Source: Sphaerimonospora cavernae (GTDB lineage: Bacteria; Actinomycetota; Actinomycetes; Streptosporangiales; Streptosporangiaceae). Taken from it: DNA of 64,000 bases. Positions 47,199-57,358 of this stretch are shown here, piece after piece. Both the position numbers and the translations under genes were made by a program. The stretch's first letter is position 1. Each line of letters starts with the position of its first letter. The stretch covers positions 124,001 through 188,000 of the forward strand of contig NZ_JBHMQT010000033.1 of assembly GCF_042435035.1 (NCBI RefSeq). The letters run 5' to 3'. Under the pieces are notes generated by a model, which saw only the letters and a program-made list of their open reading frames with translations, was not told the DNA's origin and searched no databases.

Positions 47199-47507
47199 TG
47201 CGTGTTCCCTCCATAACGGTAGAGACTTCTGCAGAGTGCACAATCCCTACGATTTATGCAAGAGCCCTCGCAGCCTAGTGCCCCAGGCGGCGCAGCGAGA
47301 TCCCGCCCCGGGCGGTCGGGTTCCCGCACGTCGAGAGCCGCGTCCCTGGTGGACGGGACACGGGCAGGCCGACACTCTCGGAAACGACGGCAGTCGCGTA
47401 CGGACGGATTCGGCTCGCCACCCGGGCCGAAGCGATCGCCCGGGCACGGGACGCGCGCCTCGGCACGAACGGCCGAGAAGGTTGATCGTCTATCGCCGGG
47501 CAGTCGG
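47199..47507. other. 309-bp intergenic stretch without recognised gene
   Basis: GC-rich; open frames are present on both strands but none shows a ribosome site, a recognisable domain or consistent codon bias. The NRDE ribosome site is at its left edge. No clear terminator for the operon ending at 47508 was found. Confidence 0.5.
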
Positions 47508-48284
47508 CTAGACGGGGGGCCAGGGGATCGCCGGCCAGTCCTCCGAGGGGTGGGGGTGGACGCCGGTCTCGGTGAGGCGCCTGACCCGGTCCCGGGTGGC
47601 CGCGACCTCGGCCGGGACGAGCAGTTCCCGCAGCCTGCGGCCGAGCCTGCCCTTGTCGATCTCACGCTCCAGCCGCACCAGCGCCGACACCGCCTCACGA
47701 GGAAGCGGCCTGCCCCGCCACTGCCACAGCACCGTGCGCAACTTGTCGGACACGGCGAAGCAGACCCCGTGATCGACCCCGTACACGTGCCCGTCGGGCA
47801 GCGGCAGCAGATGGCCGCCCTTGCGGTCGGCGTTGTTGACCACGGCGTCGAACACCGCCATGCGGCGCAGCGCGGAATTGCGGCTGCGCATCAGGGCCAC
47901 CAGGTCGGCCTCAGGATCGGCGTCGATCCACAGCTGCACCATGCCGGGTCCGAAGGGGCCGTCGCGGTAGACCGTCGGGGGCACGATCCGCCAGCCCGTC
48001 GCCGCGGCGACCTCGTAGGCGGCGACCTCCCGGGCGGCGAGGGTGCCGTCGGGGAAGTCCCACAGCGGCCGCTCCCCCCGCACCGGCTTGTACACGCAGG
48101 CCGCGGTGTGCTCGCCGTTCCTGATCGTGCAGTAGAGCGTCATGTTGCTGGCCTCGACCAGCCGTCCGGCCACCTCCATCACACCGTCCCGCAGCAGCCG
48201 CAGCGCGGTGGCGTCGTCGAGCGCCGGTCCCTCCATCTCTGTGAAACCCATATTTTTGAAACCCGGCTCGCCTCCGGCGGTCAT
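47508..48284 (-). CDS. SCO1664-like family protein (PI3/4-kinase-like fold)
   Basis: 258 aa, conserved in actinobacteria beside DUF3090 and MSMEG_4193-type phosphatase genes. Reminiscent of phosphatidylinositol 3/4-kinase catalytic cores: a possible ATP lysine in ACVYKPVRGERP, catalytic-loop-like FDAVVNNADRKGGHLL and metal-site-like YGVDHGVCF. Its reaction is unknown. ATG 48284 overlaps the DUF3090 stop (ATGA), giving translational coupling and fixing the start. Confidence 0.87.
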   Translation of the reverse strand: MTAGGEPGFKNMGFTEMEGPALDDATALRLLRDGVMEVAGRLVEASNMTLYCTIRNGEHTAACVYKPVRGERPLWDFPDGTLAAREVAAYEVAAATGWRIVPPTVYRDGPFGPGMVQLWIDADPEADLVALMRSRNSALRRMAVFDAVVNNADRKGGHLLPLPDGHVYGVDHGVCFAVSDKLRTVLWQWRGRPLPREAVSALVRLEREIDKGRLGRRLRELLVPAEVAATRDRVRRLTETGVHPHPSEDWPAIPWPPV

Positions 48285-48889
48285 ACAGTCCCCTGCCCGG
48301 TCAGTCCCCCCGGATGGTGGCCGTTGAGCCGGACGCACATGTGGCCCCCCGGATCGAGCGGTCTGCCGCACAGCGGGCAGGGCGGGCGGCCGGCCGCGAC
48401 GATTTCCAGGGCGCGCCTGCTGAACGCGCGGGCGGCGGCGGCGCTGATGCGCACCCGTAGGACGGCGGGCTCGGGCCGGTCACCGAGAAGCCGGTCACCG
48501 AGAAGAGAGGCGACGTCATCCTCGTCATCCTCCTCGTCCTCGTCGGTCGCCTCCTGCGCCTCGATGATCACCTGGGAGGTCTCCGGATCCCAGGCGAGCG
48601 CCATCGTCCCCACCCGGAACTCCTCATCCACCGGCAGGTCGAGGGGGCCTTCATCGGTCAACTCCGTCGGCGCCACCGCCGGGACGGGCGCGCGGCCGCC
48701 AGTACGGCGCAGCACCTCGTCGAGCAACTCGTCCAGGCGGTCGGCGAGCACGGCGACCTGGAACTTCTCGAGTGCGACCGTCGTGATCCTGCCCTGGCCC
48801 CGGGCCTGCAGGAAGAAGGCTCGCGCGCCCGGTTGCCCAACGGCACCGGCCACGAACCTGTCAGGCGGATCGTAGTCGAAGACCGGCAT
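48281..48889 (-). CDS. DUF3090 family protein
   Basis: 202 aa. Conserved N-terminus DYDPPDRFVAGAVGQPGARAF and a C-terminal zinc-ribbon-like cluster (PPCPLCGRPLDPGGHMC). The middle carries an Asp/Glu run and a duplicated LLGDR from a 15-bp repeat (48477-48506). Function unknown; always found with the SCO1664-like gene, to which it is coupled by a 4-nt overlap, so the two probably act together. A 9-bp gap separates it from the phosphatase gene. Confidence 0.9.
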   Translation of the reverse strand: MPVFDYDPPDRFVAGAVGQPGARAFFLQARGQGRITTVALEKFQVAVLADRLDELLDEVLRRTGGRAPVPAVAPTELTDEGPLDLPVDEEFRVGTMALAWDPETSQVIIEAQEATDEDEEDDEDDVASLLGDRLLGDRPEPAVLRVRISAAAARAFSRRALEIVAAGRPPCPLCGRPLDPGGHMCVRLNGHHPGGLTGQGTV

Positions 48890-48898
48890 AGCCTGACC

Positions 48899-49600
48899 TT
48901 ACGTGGTTCCGGGTCCGCCGCCGACGGCGGCGTCGCTTCCGGTGAGGTTTTCTCCCCCGCCCGTATCCTCCGGAACCTCACTCCGAGGCATCAGATTGGC
49001 GACCTCCCCCCCGACGTCGTTGGCCCTGAGCAGGAACGGCCGCAGCGAGGTGTACCTGATCACGGTCACGGAGGCCGGGTCGACGGTGATCCGCTGGAAC
49101 TGGTCCAGGTGCAGCCCGAGCGCGTCCGCCACGATCGCCTTGATCACGTCACCGTGGCTGCACACGAGGTAGGTCGCCTTCTCGCCCAGCCGCTCGTTCC
49201 ATTCGCGTACCGCGCGCACGGCCCGGCTCTGCACGTCGGCCATGGCCTCGCCGCCGGGGAACACCGCGGCACTCGGGTGGGCCTGCACTACCTGCCACAG
49301 CGGCTCCTTGGCGAGATCCTCGAGCGGCCTGCCGGTCCACTCGCCGTACCCGCACTCCCCGAACCGCTCGTCGGTCTCCACCGACACGGCCCGGCCGTGC
49401 GCGACGGCCGCCGCCGTCTCCCGGCACCGCTCCAGTGGGCTGGAGACGATCGCGTCGAGTTCGAGGGGTTCGAGTCGCCGCGCCACGGCGCCGGCCTGCT
49501 CGCGGCCGCGCTCGTCGAGATGCACGCCCGGGGTCCACCCGGCGAGCACGGGCCCGGTCAGCTCGGTGAGGCCGTGCCGCAGGAGAAGAAGGGTCGTCAT
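48899..49600 (-). CDS. histidine phosphatase family protein (MSMEG_4193 type)
   Basis: 233 aa. Catalytic phosphohistidine motif LLRHGLTEL at residues 6-14, second-half SSPLERCRETA and the distal VCSHGDVIKAI with the other His. Active-site pattern fits acid phosphatase/phosphoglycerate-mutase-like enzymes; substrate unknown. The start overlaps the uppP stop (ATGA), so it may process a product linked to undecaprenyl phosphate recycling. The C-terminus (from about 195) is low-complexity. Confidence 0.88.
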   Translation of the reverse strand: MTTLLLLRHGLTELTGPVLAGWTPGVHLDERGREQAGAVARRLEPLELDAIVSSPLERCRETAAAVAHGRAVSVETDERFGECGYGEWTGRPLEDLAKEPLWQVVQAHPSAAVFPGGEAMADVQSRAVRAVREWNERLGEKATYLVCSHGDVIKAIVADALGLHLDQFQRITVDPASVTVIRYTSLRPFLLRANDVGGEVANLMPRSEVPEDTGGGENLTGSDAAVGGGPGTT

Positions 49601-50415
49601 GACGAGATCACCCCGAGGGTGAGCAGGGTGAGCAGGAACGCCCCGGCGAAGACTCGGTACACCACGAACAGGATCGTCGAATGCTTCGCGACGTAACGCA
49701 ACAGCCAGGCGATCGAGGCGTACCCGACGATGAACGAGACCGCGGTGGCGATCACCGTCGGCGTCACCGGCACGCCGCCGCCGTCGCCCACGTGCCGCAG
49801 TTCGAACAGGCCGGACAGGACCACGGCGGGAACCGACAGCAGGAACGAGTAGCGGGCGGCCGCCTCGCGCGTGTACCCGAGGAACATGGCGCCGGTCATC
49901 GTCGAGCCCGAGCGCGAGGCCCCGGGGATCAGCGGCGCCATCTGCCACAGGCCGACGATCAGGCCGTCCCGCATGGTGAGGTGAGCGACCTCCTTCTTCT
50001 TCCGGCCCCACTGGTCGGCCAGTAGCAGGAGCATGCCGAACACGATCAGGAACGTCGCGTTCAGCCAGAGGTTGCGCGCCGGGCCCTCGATCGTGTCCTT
50101 GAAGAGCAGGCCGGCGACGCCGATCGGGATCGTGCCGAGGCCGATGTACCAGCCCATGCGCGCGTCGAGGTCGCCACGCAGCTCCGGCGTCCACAGGCTG
50201 CGCAGCCAGGTCCAGAAGATCCTGACGATGTCGCGCCAGAAGAAGATGACGACCGCCAGCATCGTGCCGAGCTGGATCACCGCGGTGAACGCCGCACCGG
50301 GGTCGGCCCATCCGGCCAGTTTCGGCACGATCAGCAGGTGCGCGGAGCTCGAGATGGGCAGGAACTCCGTCAGCCCCTGCACGACGCCGAGCACGATGGC
50401 TTGCAGTACGTCCAT
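49597..50415 (-). CDS. uppP: undecaprenyl-diphosphatase UppP/BacA
   Basis: Integral membrane enzyme that dephosphorylates undecaprenyl diphosphate so the lipid carrier can be reused in peptidoglycan synthesis; high levels give bacitracin resistance. 272 aa, about eight helices. Both family motifs are intact: QGLTEFLPISSSAHL (catalytic Glu) and PGASRSGST (Ser/Arg). First gene of the operon uppP-phosphatase-DUF3090-SCO1664-like. TAGGCT 9 nt before ATG 50415 suggests a leaderless mRNA. Confidence 0.96.
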   Translation of the reverse strand: MDVLQAIVLGVVQGLTEFLPISSSAHLLIVPKLAGWADPGAAFTAVIQLGTMLAVVIFFWRDIVRIFWTWLRSLWTPELRGDLDARMGWYIGLGTIPIGVAGLLFKDTIEGPARNLWLNATFLIVFGMLLLLADQWGRKKKEVAHLTMRDGLIVGLWQMAPLIPGASRSGSTMTGAMFLGYTREAAARYSFLLSVPAVVLSGLFELRHVGDGGGVPVTPTVIATAVSFIVGYASIAWLLRYVAKHSTILFVVYRVFAGAFLLTLLTLGVISS

Positions 50416-50424
50416 GGTGCCGAC

Positions 50425-50441
50425 AGCCTATCGGCTAGTCT
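50425..50441. promoter_or_regulatory. back-to-back -10 boxes of uppP and aldo-keto reductase
   Basis: TAGGCT on the minus strand (50430-50425) and TAGTCT on the plus strand (50436-50441) are 5 bp apart, each 9 nt from its gene's ATG. The two promoters must overlap and could exclude one another. Confidence 0.5.
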
Positions 50442-50450
50442 TGCCAGGCA

Positions 50451-51389
50451 ATGGACCAGCGATTAGTCGGGCGCAGCGGTCTTTCGGTGTCCAGGATCGG
50501 GCTCGGCACGATGACCTGGGCCCGGGACACCTCGGCCGAGGAGGCGACCGCTCAGCTCACCGCGTTCGCCGACGCCGGGGGCACGCTGATCGACACCGCC
50601 GACGTGTACGGCGAGGGCGACGCGGAGCGTCTGCTCGGCACGCTCATCCGCGACGTGGTGCCCCGATCCGAACTGGTGATCGCCACCAAGGCGGTGCTCA
50701 CCCCGGAGGGCGGCCGCAACGCCTCACGCCGCCACCTCATCCGCGCCCTCGACGCCTCGCTGGCCCGGCTCGGGATCGACGAGGTGGACCTGTGGCAGCT
50801 CCACGCCTTCGACCACGCCATCCCCCTGGAGGAGACCCTCGCCGCCGTCGACTTCGCGGTCTCCACCGGACGTACGGCATATGCCGGGGTGTGCAACTAC
50901 GCGGGGTGGCAGCTCGCCGCGGCGGCCGTGTGGCAGCGGTGCGGTGAGGCCCGGGCTCCTGTCGTGTCGGCCCAGGCCGAATACTCCCTGCTCGCCCGCG
51001 ACGCGGAGCTGGAACTGCTGCCGGCCGCCGCGCACGTGGGAGTCGGCGTGCTCGCCTGGTCGCCGCTCGGGCGGGGCGTGCTGACCGGGAAGTACCGTAC
51101 CGGCGTCCCCGCCGACTCCCGGGCGGCCACGCCGCATTTCGCCGACTTCGTCCGGCCCTATCTCGATGAGCGGTGCCGGCGGATCGTGGAGTCCGTGACG
51201 ACCGCCGCCGACGGCCTCGGCGTGTCGCCGCTCACGGTGGCGCTCTCCTGGATCCGCGACCGGCCGGGCGTGTCGTCGGCGATCGTCGGCGCGCGGACCC
51301 ACGCGCAACTCCTCGGCGTGCTGCAGGCCGAGAAGCTGACTCTCCCCTGGGAGATCCGCGAGGCCCTCGACGACGTCTCCGACTCCTGA
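50451..51389 (+). CDS. aldo/keto reductase
   Basis: 312 aa NADPH-dependent (beta/alpha)8 oxidoreductase. Catalytic tetrad: Asp in LIDTADVYGEG, the Tyr of the same motif, Lys in VIATKAV and His in LWQLHAF. NADP site near SAIVGARTHAQLLG. Substrate not predictable; closest in style to the YajO/Tas-like group. Divergent from uppP with overlapping promoters and a probable leaderless start. Confidence 0.92.
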   Translation: MDQRLVGRSGLSVSRIGLGTMTWARDTSAEEATAQLTAFADAGGTLIDTADVYGEGDAERLLGTLIRDVVPRSELVIATKAVLTPEGGRNASRRHLIRALDASLARLGIDEVDLWQLHAFDHAIPLEETLAAVDFAVSTGRTAYAGVCNYAGWQLAAAAVWQRCGEARAPVVSAQAEYSLLARDAELELLPAAAHVGVGVLAWSPLGRGVLTGKYRTGVPADSRAATPHFADFVRPYLDERCRRIVESVTTAADGLGVSPLTVALSWIRDRPGVSSAIVGARTHAQLLGVLQAEKLTLPWEIREALDDVSDS

Positions 51390-51595
51390 CCGCGGAACGA
51401 GAAACCCATTCACGTATCACACATCGATACCGAACCGCAACTTTCTACTGCATAACCCCGGCAGTGTGGCGAAGAGTACAGAGGCGGCAAGAAACACTTC
51501 GGGGCCCGGATATCGGGGGGACCGGCGTTGTTCGGGGCACTGACAGGGGTTCGGGGGGCTGGGGCGAGACGTGAGGGTTTAGGGAGAGGGATTCA

Positions 51596-52585
51596 ATGGG
51601 GATCGGACGCAAGGCCTCCGCGATCTCCGGGGGGGCGCTCGCGCTCGCCCTGGGCGGAGGACTGCCCGTTCTGAACGCGACACCGGCGTACGCGCTGGAC
51701 TGCACCGGCGGCGGCCTCATATCGGGCGTCACCAACACCCTGTGCTCGGTGGTGGGCGGCGTGACCGGCACCGTGAACCAGGTGACCGACACGGTCGACC
51801 ACGCGACCGGCGGCACGACGGCTCCGCTCAGCCAGACCGTGAACGGCACCCTCGGCGCAGTGGACGGCGCGGCCCGCACGACACTCGACAACGTCGGCCA
51901 CACCGTGGACGGCACCGTCGACTCCCTGGGCGGCACACTGGGCGGCACGGCGGGCGGCACCCTGGGCAAGACCGGACAGACGGTCGGCGAAACGGTCGGC
52001 AAGACCACGCGGACGGTCGGTGAGACAGTCGGCAGAACCACACGGGGGGTCGGTGAGACGGTGGGCGAGGTGGTCCCGAGTGTCGCCCCCACCGCCAAGC
52101 ATCTCACCGAGGGGCTGACCGGCGCCGTACGGGACACCTGCCTGCCGCTGGTCAGCGGAACCCGGTGCGCCGACTCCCGGGAGGGGAAGGCGCAGCCCGG
52201 GGGGCACGTCGACGGGACGCCGCCGCGGGCGTCCCGGGAGGGGGCCCTCCCGGTCGAACCGTACCGCCCGCGGTTCGTCCCCACGGGGCATCGGACCGAG
52301 GCCGAGGGCAAGCGGGTGAGCCCCGACACCGACGGCGTCATCCCGCTGCTGTGGCCCGGGCAGCGGATCCCGGACATCATGCTCCGCAACCGCGGCGAGA
52401 CGGTACGCCCGGGCAGGTCGCACGACCCGGTCGGGACGGCTCTGACGGCGGCGCTGCTGCTGTCGGCGCTGCTCGCCACACGCGTGGTCTCGGCCCGGCG
52501 GGCACGCGCGGAGCAGCGGGAGTCGATCCCGTTCGAAGGCGGAATCCAGCTGCCGAGCCGGTCAGGACGGCACCGGCTCGCCTGA
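51596..52585 (+). CDS. secreted or surface repeat protein, function unknown
   Basis: 329 aa. Signal peptide with cleavage after PAYA (about residue 33), then a mature N-terminal segment with Cys36 and Cys50. Residues 55-170 are Gly/Thr/Val-rich with an irregular 8-to-11-residue repeat (GETVGKTTRTVGETVGRTT), likely a flexible or amphipathic extended rod; two cysteines follow (DTCLPLVSGTRC). A Pro/Arg-rich region leads to one hydrophobic helix (GTALTAALLLSALLATRVV) and a basic tail, so the protein may be anchored at its C-terminus. AGGGAGAGGG precedes ATG. No recognised family. Confidence 0.8.
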   Translation: MGIGRKASAISGGALALALGGGLPVLNATPAYALDCTGGGLISGVTNTLCSVVGGVTGTVNQVTDTVDHATGGTTAPLSQTVNGTLGAVDGAARTTLDNVGHTVDGTVDSLGGTLGGTAGGTLGKTGQTVGETVGKTTRTVGETVGRTTRGVGETVGEVVPSVAPTAKHLTEGLTGAVRDTCLPLVSGTRCADSREGKAQPGGHVDGTPPRASREGALPVEPYRPRFVPTGHRTEAEGKRVSPDTDGVIPLLWPGQRIPDIMLRNRGETVRPGRSHDPVGTALTAALLLSALLATRVVSARRARAEQRESIPFEGGIQLPSRSGRHRLA

Positions 52586-52608
52586 AGCCTCCGGCGCGGG
52601 CGGGACGC

Positions 52609-53373
52609 TCAGCCGCCCATGGCGTGCACGCCGCCGTCGACGTGGACGATCTCACCGGTGGTCGCCGGGAACCAGTCCGACAGCAGCGCGACGCACGCCC
52701 TGGCGGCCGGGGCCGTGTCGCCCAGGTCCCAGCCGAGCGGCGCCCTGTCCGGCCAGCTCTCCTCGAACTCCTGGAACCCCGGGATACTCTTGGCCGCCAT
52801 CGTGCGCAGCGGACCGGCCGCGACGAGGTTGACGCGGATGCCGTGCTTTCCCAGGTCCCTGGCGAGGTAGCGGGAGCAGGACTCCAGCCCCGCCTTGGCC
52901 ACGCCCATCCAGTCGTAGACCGGCCAGGCCTTGGTCGCGTCGAAGTCCAGGCCCACGATCGCGCCGCCCTCCTTCATGAGCGGCAGGCACGCGACGGCCA
53001 GCGACTTGAACGAGAAGGTGGACACATGCACCGCCGTGGCGACGTCCTCCCAGGCGGTGTTGAGGAAGTTGCCGCCCAAGCAGGTCTGCGGCGCGAAACC
53101 GATGGAGTGGACGACGCCGTCGAGGCCGTCGAGGTGCTCGCCGACCCGGTCGGCCAGCGTGTCGAGATGCTCGCCGTTCTGGACGTCGAGCTCGACGACC
53201 GGGGGCGGCTCGGGCAGCCGCTTGGCGATGCGCTCGACCAGGCTCAGACGACCGAAGCCGGTCAGCACGACCTGGGCGCCCTCCTCCTGGGCCAGTTTCG
53301 CCACGTTGTAGGCGATGGAGGAGTCGGTGAGGACACCGGTGACCAGCAGTCGCTTGCCTTCGAGCAAACCCAT
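52609..53373 (-). CDS. enoyl-ACP reductase, InhA/FabI type
   Basis: NADH-dependent last step of type II fatty-acid elongation. 254 aa. Cofactor region VTGVLTDSSIAYNVAKLAQE, catalytic Tyr/Lys in YDWMGVAK with upstream VGLDFDATKAWPVY, closely following the InhA pattern (the target of isoniazid and triclosan). It follows fabG on the same strand with a 50-bp gap, the fabG-inhA order of mycobacteria. In non-mycolate actinomycetes it serves general membrane lipid synthesis. Confidence 0.93.
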   Translation of the reverse strand: MGLLEGKRLLVTGVLTDSSIAYNVAKLAQEEGAQVVLTGFGRLSLVERIAKRLPEPPPVVELDVQNGEHLDTLADRVGEHLDGLDGVVHSIGFAPQTCLGGNFLNTAWEDVATAVHVSTFSFKSLAVACLPLMKEGGAIVGLDFDATKAWPVYDWMGVAKAGLESCSRYLARDLGKHGIRVNLVAAGPLRTMAAKSIPGFQEFEESWPDRAPLGWDLGDTAPAARACVALLSDWFPATTGEIVHVDGGVHAMGG

Positions 53374-53423
53374 GTACAGCTCCAGTCTCTCGTGGTGCCT
53401 CAGTTTCTCAGTGCCCCATGTTC

Positions 53424-54128
53424 TCAGTGCCCCATGCCGACGCCGCCGTCGACGGGGATGACGGCGCCCGTGATGTAGGACGCGTCGTCGCTCGCCAGGA
53501 ACCGCACGACCCGCGCGATCTCGTCCGGCGTCGCCTGCCGTCCGAGCGGGATGTTCTTGCGGATCCGCTCCTGCTGCGCCTCGTCCAGCACCGCGGTCAT
53601 GTCGGTGTCCACGAACCCCGGCGCGACCACGTTCACCGTGATGTTGCGCGAGGCGAGCTCACGCGCCAGGGACCGGCCGAAGCCGATCAGGCCGGCCTTG
53701 GACGCGGCGTAGTTGGTCTGGCCGGCCGAGCCGGACAGCGCCACCACCGAGGAGATCAGGATGATGCGTCCGCGCTTGAGCCGGAGCATGGGGCGCACGG
53801 CCCGCTTCGCCACGCGGTAGGCCCCGGTCAGGTTGGTGTCGATGACGTCGGTGAACGTCTCCTCCTTCATCATCGGCAGCAGGGTGTCCTTGGTGACCCC
53901 CGCGTTGGCGATGACGACCTCGACCGGGCCGTGCTCGGCCTCGGCCTTCTCGAAGGCGGCGTCGACGTCGGCGGTGCTCGTCACGTCGCAGCGGACGCCG
54001 AACAGCCCCTCGGGCGGCTCTCCTGAGCGGTAGGTGACGGCGACCGCGTCTCCGGCGGCGGCGAGTTCGCGGGCGATCGCGAGGCCGATGCCGCGATTCC
54101 CACCAGTGACGAGAACAGAGCGAACCAT
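53424..54128 (-). CDS. fabG: 3-oxoacyl-ACP reductase FabG
   Basis: NADPH-dependent ketoreductase of type II fatty-acid synthesis, preceding the enoyl reductase. 234 aa short-chain dehydrogenase: TGGNRGIGLA cofactor loop, NAG motif (IANAGVT), catalytic Ser-Tyr-Lys in ISSVVALSGSAGQTNYAASK, and C-terminal ITGAVIPVDGGVGMGH. ATG 54128 is chosen: it begins the Rossmann strand and lies 7 nt after TACGGT; the open frame upstream lacks coding character. Confidence 0.93.
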   Translation of the reverse strand: MVRSVLVTGGNRGIGLAIARELAAAGDAVAVTYRSGEPPEGLFGVRCDVTSTADVDAAFEKAEAEHGPVEVVIANAGVTKDTLLPMMKEETFTDVIDTNLTGAYRVAKRAVRPMLRLKRGRIILISSVVALSGSAGQTNYAASKAGLIGFGRSLARELASRNITVNVVAPGFVDTDMTAVLDEAQQERIRKNIPLGRQATPDEIARVVRFLASDDASYITGAVIPVDGGVGMGH

Positions 54129-54135
54129 GCAAGCG

Positions 54136-54198
54136 ACCGTATCGGCTACCGAGGGGTAGGCCACTTGTCCGCAGGACACAAGATCACGGGGTTAGGAT
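54136..54198. promoter_or_regulatory. divergent fabG / tldD promoter boxes
   Basis: TACGGT (minus, 54141-54136) is 7 nt from the fabG ATG; TAGGAT (plus, 54193-54198) is 7 nt from the tldD ATG at 54206. Between them caagatcacgggg (about 54178-54191) equals the end of the dispersed repeat motif. Confidence 0.45.
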
Positions 54199-54205
54199 CG
54201 TGGAC

Positions 54206-55695
<1,490 letters not shown>

Positions 55696-55699
<4 letters not shown>

Positions 55700-57093
55700 G
55701 CGACCAAGTGAGCGACGTGGTGGTGACCACACCGCAGGAGACGGTGGAGCGCGCGCTCGCGCTGAGCGGCGCCGACGACCGCTTGGTGATCGCGGATGAG
55801 GGATCGACGGCCAACCTGCGCTTCGCCGGCAACACGCTGACGACCAACGGCGTCGCCCGCTCGTCGCGGCTCACCGTGATCTCGATCGTCGGGCAGGGCG
55901 TGGGCGTGGTGTCCCGCTCCGCCGTACGGCCCGACCAGCTCGCCGACGTGGTGGCGGCGGCGGACCGGGCCGCCCGCGAGGCGCAGCCGTCCGAGGACGC
56001 GCGGCCGCTCGTCCCGGGTACGGCGTCCGCCGACTGGGACCGGGCGGTCGAGCCGACGACCATCGAGGTGTTCCGCGACTTCGCGCCCGCGCTCGGCGGG
56101 GCGTTCGCCGCGGCCGAGGCGTCCGGCCGGAGGCTGTACGGCTTCGCCGAGCACACGCTGACGTCGACGTTCGTGGGGTCGTCGTCCGGCCTGCGGCTGC
56201 GGCACGACCAGCCCACGGGCCGTCTGGAGCTGAACGCGAAGTCGCGCGACATGGCCCGGTCCGCCTGGACCGGTGTCGCCACCAGGGACTTTCGCGACGT
56301 GGACGTGGCCGCGCTCGACACCACGCTGGCCCAGCGGCTGGAGTGGGCCAAGCGCCGGGTCAGCCTGGACGCCGGGCGCTACGAGACCATCCTGCCGCCG
56401 ACCGCGGTCTCCGACCTGATGATCTACCTGTACTGGTCGGCCGGGGCCCGTGACGCGGCCGACGGGCGGACGGTGTTCTCCAGGCCGGGTGGTGGCACGC
56501 GAGTCGGCGACCGGCTGTCGGACCTGCCGCTGCGGCTCTACAGCGACCCTGTGCATCCCGGCATCGAGTGCGCGCCGTTCGTGGTCGCGCACGCCTCCAG
56601 CCGCGAGGAGTCGGTGTTCGACAACGGCCTGACGCTCGGCTCGACGGACTGGATCTCCGGCGGCACGCTGTCGGGTCTCGTGCAGACCCGGCACTCGGCC
56701 GAGCTGACCGAGCTGGCCGCCACCCCGCGCGTCGACAACCTCATCATGACGGGGCCGGAGGGGGGCCGCTCGCTGGAGGAGATGATCGCCGACACCCGGC
56801 GCGGTCTGCTACTCACCTGCCTGTGGTACATCCGCGAGGTCGATCCGCAGACGCTGCTGTTGACCGGCCTGACGCGGGACGGCGTCTATCTCGTCGAGGA
56901 GGGCGAGGTCGTCGGTGAGGTCAACAACTTCCGGTTCAACGAGTCGCCGGTCGACCTGCTCGGCCGGCTGACCGAGGTGGGCGCGAGCGGGCAGACGCTG
57001 CCGCGGGAGTGGAGCGACTACTTCACCCGCGCCGTCATGCCCCCGGTGCGCGTGCCCGACTTCAACATGTCGACAGTGAGCCAGGCGAACTGA
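55696..57093 (+). CDS. tldE: TldE/PmbA-type metalloprotease subunit
   Basis: 465 aa partner of TldD; it lacks the HExxxH motif, as expected for the non-catalytic subunit that completes the channel. The family regions TNGVARSSRLTVISI, FVGSSSGLRLRHDQPTG and DNLIMTGPEGG are present. GTG 55696 overlaps the tldD stop; GTG 55708 four codons later is an alternative because the start region is a 12-bp duplication (gtgagcgac twice). Its 3' end faces dodecin across repeat copy B. Confidence 0.9.
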
Positions 57094-57125
57094 CCCACCA
57101 CCACCTCCCCAACACCCCCACACCC

Positions 57126-57319
57126 CCGTGATCTTGCGAATACTCGCACGCACGGCCCTTGACCAGGCATTTCACATTTCGCGATCTTGAAGTTTCTCGC
57201 AGACACAGGCTCCGAGCAGCGACAACAGCGTCCGTGATCTTGCATCCTTAAGTGCAAGATCACGGATAGTGTAAGCGCAGGTCAGGCAGCCAGCCGGCGA
57301 GAAACTGCAAGATCACGGG
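57126..57319. repeat. dispersed palindromic repeat element, copy B
   Basis: 194-bp intergenic element between convergent tldE and dodecin genes. Five core motifs: plus at 57126, 57179 and 57232; inverted ending at 57265 and 57319. The central hairpin (57231-57266) has the same 14-bp stem as copy A but an unrelated 8-nt loop (tccttaag). Relative to copy A, one inverted module (about 50 bp) is missing. Confidence 0.85.
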
Positions 57320-57358
57320 CTGGGGTCTGGGGGTTCCGTTCTCCCCGAGTGGGCCGGG

